This document shows positions 56,191 to 64,000 of a DNA stretch of 64,000 nt, piece after piece. The notes under the pieces were generated by a model. It worked only from the letters and a program-made list of their open reading frames with translations. It was not told the origin of the DNA and searched no databases. The translations under genes and the position numbers were made by a program. Source of the DNA: Cryptomeria japonica (lineage: Eukaryota; Streptophyta; Pinopsida; Cupressales; Cupressaceae). The stretch is taken from NCBI RefSeq assembly GCF_030272615.1, contig NC_081412.1, positions 24,739,860 to 24,803,859 on the forward strand, given 5' to 3'. Positions within the stretch are counted from its first letter, which is position 1, and the number at the start of each line of letters is the position of its first letter.

Positions 56191-59100
56191 CTAGGGGCTA
56201 GAAATTGTTGATTTACTAGCCGGAAATGTTATAGCAGTCTTTTTGCACTTGTACCAATGAGCAATTATTAAGAAGAGGAGAAAGTTCAGAAAGCTGAGGA
56301 ATGCCAAAAGCCAGAAAAAATAATCAATGTGTCCATAGTTCAAATTGGTCGGTATCCAACCAACCTCACCATGCCTAGTCGTAATGTTTGTTACAATGGT
56401 GACAAGTAAGGTACTCAAATAGCTTCCCAATGCTATTGTTGTAAGTGTCAGTGCACTGCACAGGCTGCGCATACCATCAGGAGCTTGATCATAGAAGAAC
56501 TCTAAGTTCCCAATGTTTGTAAACACCTCAGCGGCACCAAGTATAAAGTACTGAGGAACTTGCCAAAAAATACTCATTGGTATATGATCCTTCTCATAGT
56601 AGTTGTGACGCCTCACAAATCTAAGTCTCTCTATTTCAACAATGGCAGCAACTGCCATTCCAACAGTAGATATGAATAAGCCGATTCCAATGCGCTGTAG
56701 GTGAGTGAAGCCTCTTCCGTGACCTGTATATTTACATGCAAATGGAACAATGATCTGATCATATACTGGCACCCAAAGTATAACACTGATGGAGTCAAAT
56801 ATGCTTAAGGATGCAGGTGGGATTCGGAAGTTGGGACCCACATGAAGATTCATAGTGTCTCCCTGTAAAATGAACAAAGTACTCATCTGAGTAAAAACAG
56901 TCGCAAATATAACTCCACAAGCCCAAATTGGAAGAAGGCGGATAATTGACTTCAGCTCCTCCACTTGAGTCACAGTGGTGAGCTGCCATGGACTAATGGT
57001 TCCTCTTATCCTCTTTTCATCTTCAGTTCGCGTTGCTGCCTTGTCAAGAAATCTGCACAAATACAATTTCTGGTAATCAGACTTGTGCTCCTGTGCTACT
57101 AGCCTCTACCTTCAGATTCTGTAAAACTTGAAAAATATGATAGAAAATACATATTTATGCACAACTGTAGGATAAAATTTCGGGATACTTTAATGGCACA
57201 ACAAATATTTCTTATATCATAACTTTAAATTTAGATAAGATAAATAATGGATGCAGTAACTTATCACCACGAGCACCAAGAAGAAAAATTGATCAAAATA
57301 TTGCTTAGATGTTTTTTTCTGATTCAAATTCGTAATGGCTGCTTTACTGGCAATGCCCTCACACTTTTATTATTTAAGATGACGAGGTGCTGAGTGTAGT
57401 TCTGGAGTCTGAATTAAATACTAGGTAACTTCACCTCACTCGAAGATGATAAATGGTGGAGGCTTGTCCCAGTGATGTCGTTTAATCATTTTTGGACAAT
57501 AAGAATAATTTATTGCTTTATCGCTCCAGTAATAATAAACTTATTGAGCCACTGTCACTTAAATAAAACCATTTAATCCACTTCCATGGAAATCAGTGTT
57601 CATGTGTAACATATATCTATTACTATGGCCATTTCCTTTTTCTTAGAAATTTTCTGTCAAGCCAACAATCTGTATCATTATTCTAGGGTTGTTTTTATTT
57701 CTGCTACTTGAAATCATTATCTGCTATATAGGAAAAGAAGTCAAAGGCTTGACAGAGTTTTTAGATGAAAGTATTAAGAAGTGCTCGAGGAAAGCAAGTC
57801 GTCGGAATAAAGAAAAGGGATTGAAAGAATTTTAAGATGAAAGTATCGAGAAACACTTGAGGCAAGAAAGTCGAGTTGTTGGAATAAAGTAAATGGCTAG
57901 CGATCAACAGTCTAACTGAATAAAATAGAACTAAAACGATTTGTAGAAAAAATCAAGCTGGAAGAATTCCCTAATTAGTAACACTAATAATAAATAAGAT
58001 AGGAGAGTCCCTCTAAAGGAAGGCACCTAAGAAATACGATAGTTTTTGAATACTTGGGAGAATTAATTCTGTGTAAAATATATTTATAATGTTTGGCAGG
58101 TAAACAAATATTTGTTTCTATCTAATGAAAAAAAATGCTAACTGAAGTATCTGTAGAATTGAACTCTTATGCTTAAAAGGTTTAGAAAAAACAATTTCAT
58201 GCTTTGATACAATTATGAAAAGAATGCAAAAAGAATGATCTTGCACTATGGCGTGTGAATTGCTGACTGTATGAATTTTCACTTCTCTATCATATGACAT
58301 GCTGACTTAAGGTTTTTGACACACATACTAAACTCAACGTTCTGATTTTCTGCTGAGGATTGCCTCGTGATTTGAAAGCCACATACATGTTAAGTGTTCC
58401 TATTTAATCTCTTAAACATTTGGAAGTAAATCCAACATGTGGTTATGATCTTGTCAGCTATGAATATCATAGGTATATATGCATCCAATACTACTCAAGA
58501 ACGTCAGTGCCCTTTGTTGACCACTCACATAAATCAAACAATCTTATATATCATATATTATCTATGTAGAGTAGAAATATCAATATATCATTGATATATA
58601 TCACCTTCATCCTGGCACGAATACTTTTGTGAAGAAAATTTATCTTGCATGATTATTTCATGGATACCCTAATCCTGTTTGAGTGAATTATTCCTAATGG
58701 AAGAATATTAACATCGCAAAACTGGGGATCTGAGAAATGTGTCCAGTTTGCTAGATTTCATGTCTCAATTTGAGATAATAGCTAATAAAGTATGATGCAT
58801 GACATGGACAGAAAGCACGGTTTGAATATTGAGTAGACCACAAAATTGCCATTTGACATAGTTTACAGATGAAAGATGCAAGAAGCATAATAATGCAGAC
58901 CTCTATGTTCAGAATGGCATTCATCGACTATCTATCAATATGCAGTGTAATTTTAAGAAAAGCAGCTCTTATGTGTTCATTTAATCATAATGATCTCACT
59001 AAAGATGTCACCATCAAAATAATCTCCAGCACTTACAGGAATTAGTTTTACTAATTGAACTAATAAATACCAGTAGATGAACTTACAGAAAGTTGTCTGT

Positions 59101-60339
59101 ATGATCAAGTTTTTGGCTTCCTTCAATAGCCAATTCCTTGTCATGAACTTCATATAGAAGAAACTTATCTGAAGGAATTTGAATTCTCCATTTTCGTGTT
59201 GATGCAACCACCACTTGAGCTATTCGGGTTAAGGCACTGCCTGCAGGCTTTTTATGTCGATATAACTTTGTTCCAAGGAGAAAACTACATATTGCTATGC
59301 CCATGGTCACTGTAGGTATACCGAATCCCCAACCCCAACCAACATTAACTTGAATCCAGACAAGAACACTGGAAGCTACAAGAGCTCCAATATTTATTGA
59401 TAAGTAAAACCAGTTGAAGAAGGAACTTTTCTTTTTCTTTTCTTCCTCGTCCATCTCATCAAATTGATCTGCTCCAAATGAGGAAACGCAAGGCTTGATG
59501 CCACCAGTTCCCAAAGCAATGAGATAAAGTGCAAGAAAACTTACACCAATTTGGACTTTAGATGAATGGCATTCATCATTTCCTTTGCTGCAAAATGGAG
59601 GCTTTAGTTTGGGTATGAATGCTGATAGAGTCAAAACAGTCATTCCCTGAAAGCGACCAAAGGATACCCCTCAGATAATTTCTGCATATATTTCCTACAT
59701 CTTACTCAAAACATGGATATTCTCCATTCAAGTTGAAGGGTTAGAAAATCTTGCTGTAAACAAAGTTGGTACTCACAATAAAATAGACTGTAGAGAACAC
59801 AGCAATCGTCCAGAATCGCCCCCAGTATGAATCTGCCAAGAAACCCCCCAGTAAGGGTGTTATGTAGCATGTTCCAGACCAGTTGGTATCATTATTGGCT
59901 GCAGTAGCATTGCTCTGACCGAAGCCATTCTTTAGGTAATGCACCAGATTTGTAGTGATTCCATAGTAAGCCAATCTCTCACAGCACTCATTTGCTACAT
60001 AAAAATAACAGGAAATAAGGGACTATTCCCTAGATATCTTTGGAAATATGGAAGTGAACTACATCCATGTCTATTTTATTGACTAGCCCAACCTCTCATA
60101 CATAACTAATCAGGGATTACTTAATATAGTTACAGATTTTTTAAGTTTGAATTCGACCTTGAAATTTTTGGGGGTAAGGTTATAGAATCAGTACCCAAAA
60201 TGAACAGGCAGGCCCTCCAGTTTCCTGACTTGCTCTTGATAGAAGGGCTTCCACGAATGTCCACAGATGCATCCCGAGTGAAGACCTCATCAACTGGTTG
60301 TACTGATGGCAAGTATTTGTTTCTATGTATTTTATTTTC
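56191..60339 (-). CDS. NPF (NRT1/PTR) family transporter, NPF8-like, four exons seen, first exon missing
   Basis: Exons on the minus strand are 60195-60339, 59777-59994, 59087-59646 and 56191-57052. All introns read GT...AG (200, 130 and 2034 bp), and phases join cleanly to 594 codons, close to the usual family length of 570-620. NPF proteins have 12 membrane helices and move peptides, nitrate or other small solutes with protons. The ExxER motif (ECCER, residues 51-55) needed for proton coupling is present. GADQFDE (about 179), the Lys/Glu-rich central loop, [23 protein letters not shown] and [21 protein letters not shown] follow in order. The pattern is closest to NPF8 (Arabidopsis PTR1/PTR2 group, di- and tripeptide carriers). 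No stop or shift is seen. The first listed exon has an acceptor (ttcag) rather than an ATG, and an in-frame TAA lies upstream, so a short first coding exon lies further right. Likely a working gene. Confidence 0.9.
57053..59086 (-). other. Large third intron of the NPF gene
   Basis: Starts GTAAGT and ends TTGTGCAG on the minus strand. No mobile element or ORF of note was recognised inside; a short near-duplication (agtattaagaagtgctcgag and agtatcgagaaacacttgag) lies near 57770-57860. Confidence 0.75.
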
Positions 60340-60437
60340 CTGAACATGTATCAAAAACCTCGGTTAGAACCAAATTGTTTCTATAACAAAATAAAACCTT
60401 CCCATGAAATATACAAGAAGCCAAAGTTGAGTCCCAT

Positions 60438-61485
60438 AGTAGCAAAAATCATTTGGGGAAAAAATTGGCAAACCAAAAGTATAAGTTTTTTTGAAAAAAT
60501 AGGGAAAAATCGGCCAAAAAGGAAAAACTTGGATTTAAAAAAGCCATAAAAAATTGTAGAAAAAGAGAGAAAAACTATTTTTCAAAAAAAACTTAAGGGC
60601 ATTTCCTTAGCATAGAGATATAAATAGCAAATAAAATAGAGTTTAACCCATAAATTGTAGAAAATAATCGGTTAACTATTTTTTGTTGTTTATATTCATA
60701 TTGCTGATTACATAGGTAAATATTCGGTTAACTTTTCAAGAGGGCAGTTAGCAAATACACCAAATAGTTGTCTAAGTTTGAGATCAAATATTAGCTAAGT
60801 CTACAAAGTAATTGAGATCAAAAGTTAACAGACAAATAGTAAAAGTGGAAGCCATTTTGAAGTGATCCAAGAATTTCATTGTGATTTTGGCAAGGAGTTT
60901 TGTAGGGTTAATTCAATATTTTAGAAAGCATATCAAATCATATTCCACAATTGCAATGCTTTATATCATAGCAACAAAAATCGTTTGGGAGAAAAAATCG
61001 GCAAACCAAGACTACAAGATTTTTTGAAAAAATGGGTAAAAAATTGGATTTTAAAAGATCACAAAAAATTGTAGAAAAATAGGCACTACTTTTTTTAAAA
61101 CTTAAGGGCATTTCCATAGCATAGAGATATATAGAATAAATAAAATAGAGTTTAACCCATGATTGTAGAAAATAGATTGTTGTTGTTTATATTCATGTTG
61201 CTGAATACATATGCAAATATTCATTTAACTTTTTAAAAGGGTAGTCACCAAATACACCAAATAGTTGTCTAAGTCAAAGATCAAAGATTAGCTAAGTCTA
61301 TGAAGAAGCTGAGATCAAATTTATCAGACAGAGATCTAGCTATTATTAGGAATTTAGTAAAAGTGGAAGCCATTTTTAAGTGATCCAAGACTTTCATTGT
61401 GATTGAGGCAAAGAGTTTTCTAGGGGTAGTGCAATATTTGAGAAAGCTTATCAAATCAAATTCCATAGTTGCAATGCTTTATATT
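60438..61485. repeat. Tandem duplication, about 525-bp unit, upstream of the NPF exons
   Basis: 60438-60970 and 60971-61485 align end to end. Each opens with agcaaaaatc(a/g)tttggg, shares an acttaagggcatttcc(t/a)tagcatagagat block, then aaatacaccaaatagttgtctaag, and ends tgcaatgctttatat. They differ by many small changes, so the duplication is old. It lies within the first intron or 5' flank of the NPF gene. Confidence 0.85.
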
Positions 61486-64000
61486 CCCTGATGGCAATTG
61501 GCACGTCTTTTATATGGGGTAGAATTCAACAAAAGGCATTTGTTTAGCTGAAGTAGAAGATTAGCAAACCACTGGTTTTGGCAATACCTAGATTGCAACT
61601 ACTATTTTAGGTAGAGACAAATTGTAATGATTGTGTGTTGGAGGCTCTTTTATTACAACTATGTAAGCTTTGTTTGTTGTCATTCAGGTTTATTTCATGG
61701 AGCAATTTAGATATATTGCTCACATAATGAATGGTATGTCTTTGTTTGAGGAAAAATTAACTATATCATTTATAAATTAAATATCATATATATATGTCTT
61801 TAGACGTTTAGTGTTGTGGTAGAAATACTCAATTGGTGAGGTAGCCACCAAGGTTCAAACCCTTTCTAGGCCATTGAGCCCATAGGCTTTCTGCCTTTGT
61901 TGGGTCGTTGAGCTCATGGGTTTGAACAAGTGAAATGTGGGGAACGATGAAACCCCCCGAAAATGGACAAAATAACAAACTTTTTCAACGTTGATTCCAC
62001 ATTGACTTTGATTCCATCTCGGATCAACCCTATTTCTAAGCAATTAAGCAATTTCACAAGTTTTTCTAGGGTTTTGCAAGTTATTACAATGATTTTTTTC
62101 ACTTTTTTTTGCCATTGTTTGGAGTTTTTAACATTGATTTTAATGTGATTTAAATGCAAAAAATCATTGAAATTTGGGTCAGCGATTTTTTCATGAATCG
62201 GGATTTTTCCGGGGAATAAATCGGTTGACTCTAGGATTCGGGATTAATCGGTTATAATCGCGATTTTTTGCAGACTATTGCTTCTTTGGGCCAAACAACT
62301 ACAATTATCAAAGATGAAATTCATATAATGAAACTGTGGACAAGAAAATTGATACCCAATTAGATGCTCAAACAACATCAACCCAACATACTCTTTGTGA
62401 CTTGGGCAATGCAGTAGTGCAATCAAGGATAACCAAATAAGTCCAAGAGACACATGCGAACCCAATGTACGATCAGCACATAGAGTGAGACTGTTACAGT
62501 TTCACCAACCAAGAAATCCATGCTAATGGGTATATATGTTTACGCTTCTGGCTATAAAAGATTTTTGTTAATTGTTTAATCTACACTAGTGGAGATTGCT
62601 TGAAAAGCAATCTTGGCATGTCTAGCAAGATGACTTATAATTTGTGGGCATACACTTGCAGAGATGCTGCAAATTTGTTATTTGATTAGTTGCATGTTTT
62701 TGGCTATCAAGGCAACCCTTCGTTGTGTAAGTACTCATGCAAATAGAAATTGTTCGATATCAACTAATTAAAAAGAAATGTAACAACTTGTTTACATATG
62801 GGCTTTTTGGGAAAATATACAGAAAAGATTCTTCATGCATTCCCCAAAAATATTGAAGGTTTATAATGTTCAAAATTTACAGCTATATAATGGCTTGTCT
62901 TCCTGCACTTGTCATGTTAATATCATACAAACTGAATTGCTTACATATGAGATGATGGAGAAGAAATATATCAATTTGTATATGAATGGGCCCTATGAGA
63001 AAATATGTAGAAAGATTCTACATGCCTCCTTGAAAAATATAAAAGGTTTACAATCTTCAAGTCCTACAGCTATATAATTGCTTGACTTCCTGCTAGATAT
63101 TTTATCACTGATCTGTATTCTTATTATAACCTTGTTTCTTGGTGTGTGGCAATGTTGCAGTGATTCTTTGTTGCTTCTCAAGAGCAATTGGTTTATCGTC
63201 TTGTGTAGTTCCAACTATAGGTGGTATGGCACCATATTAAGTTATCATCCTTGTTGGCAGTCTTCATTACCGCAATTTGTAATCAGTCTTTGCATTCATT
63301 GTAGGAATGTTGATGAACTATTTGAGGATGCCCCTAGCTAAATGGTTTTTCATAATGTATAGAAATTACAATGTTTTCTTTTTCCTTCAGAAAGGATTGA
63401 TAAATTAAAACATCCAAAGCAGACGAATTACATTCACAAGTACGATGCTTTGAGCCTCAACTATCAACTATCTCATAGATGGGGTAGTAAATCATTAAAT
63501 CGAAGAAACAAACAAAAGTGTTGTAGAAGGTAGGCCTGGTCCAACAATACTTAAGGTAGGTTTTAGGCAAGAACTCCATAATATGAATGATTCTAATTGT
63601 AAGTGCAAGAAGAGTGACTAGTGTTGAACTTGTTAATTATGAAGTGCAACAAATCCAGCTGCTGCAAGTCTATTCTGTTACAATCTTCTGGGAAGCAAAG
63701 GTACACAAACTTACTAATGTCAATTTTTGTATGTGAAATGAGTGATGGAAAGTGAAAGGTGTAAGTGAGCTACCTTTCTATCAAAAAAGACTAAGTTACT
63801 GGTTTGGGTTCAGGCACCGGTTCATCAAAATTTTGAAAAGGGGTTTGAGTTCACTAGTACAAAAACTATATATATATATATATATATGGCACCTAGAAGC
63901 ATGAATTAAGATTAGAATGCCACATAGCATCATATAAACAACAAAACCACCATAAACTTGTAATCATAGCATCATATACATAAGTTCAATATCAAAATAA
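61486..64000. other. 5' region of the NPF gene, no exon placed
   Basis: Holds no ORF I can support. The missing first coding exon and the promoter may lie here or beyond the window. 62180-62270 is rich in aatcg/cgatt words (aatcgggattttt, attaatcggttataatcgcgatt), like transposon subterminal repeats, but no inverted ends were found. Confidence 0.4.
63867..63887. repeat. (TA)n microsatellite
   Basis: About ten uninterrupted TA units. Confidence 0.95.

Noticed and set aside
60440-62280. hAT-like element suggested by aatcg-rich sequence near both ends
   Set aside because: No inverted ends or 8-bp duplication could be found.
1-64000. tRNA, rRNA or organelle DNA insertions
   Set aside because: No cloverleaf-like tRNA gene, rRNA core or plastid/mitochondrial gene was recognised by eye.

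Overview
This is a plant nuclear window built almost entirely of nested retrotransposons around one recognisable host gene. The repeat load, the long AT-rich spacers, the plant-specific families (Tat-lineage Ty3/gypsy, Ty1/copia, RNase H-bearing L1 LINEs, hAT-like elements) and an NPF transporter gene with introns suggest a large plant genome. A gymnosperm is my best guess, but the species cannot be fixed from the sequence.

Layout. 1-1214: an LTR-like remnant and the ORF1 end of an old L1 LINE. 1215-19282: an 18-kb Tat-lineage Ty3/gypsy element on the minus strand, inserted in that LINE, whose endonuclease resumes at 19438. It carries gag, protease, RT, two RNase H domains and integrase on the minus strand. 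A plant-mobile-domain (PMD) ORF lies on the plus strand and converges on pol. 20590-26185: a second L1 LINE (ORF1 plus EN-RT-RNase H). 26795-27537: an unrecognised ORF. 31322-36984: a copia-type element with gag but no RT, holding a 562-bp hAT-like insertion. 37816-46035: another copia-type element whose left LTR holds two later insertions (38168-40141 and 40624-43138). 46900-48260: a worn minisatellite. 50285-55077: a gag-only copia remnant. 56191-60339: an NPF (NRT1/PTR family, NPF8-like) peptide/nitrate-type transporter gene on the minus strand, whose first coding exon was not located.

The most striking signal is a periodic 8-mer, TAGCGC(A/G)T, in the Tat element. It recurs every 21 bp in two arrays of the gag-pol leader (minus strand) and every 21/21/18 bp (60-bp super-period) in the leader of the convergent PMD ORF (plus strand). 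Relative to the ORF it precedes, it always has the same orientation. This looks like a shared leader module of two opposed transcription units, regulatory or once coding.

Two further themes stand out. The Tat ORFs are broken mainly by TAG and TGA codons of the kind made by C-to-T change at CAG and CGA, although the LTRs differ by only about 2 percent. Target-site duplications also allow most insertions to be ordered in time. Coordinates and counts were read by eye; no alignment or database search was run.
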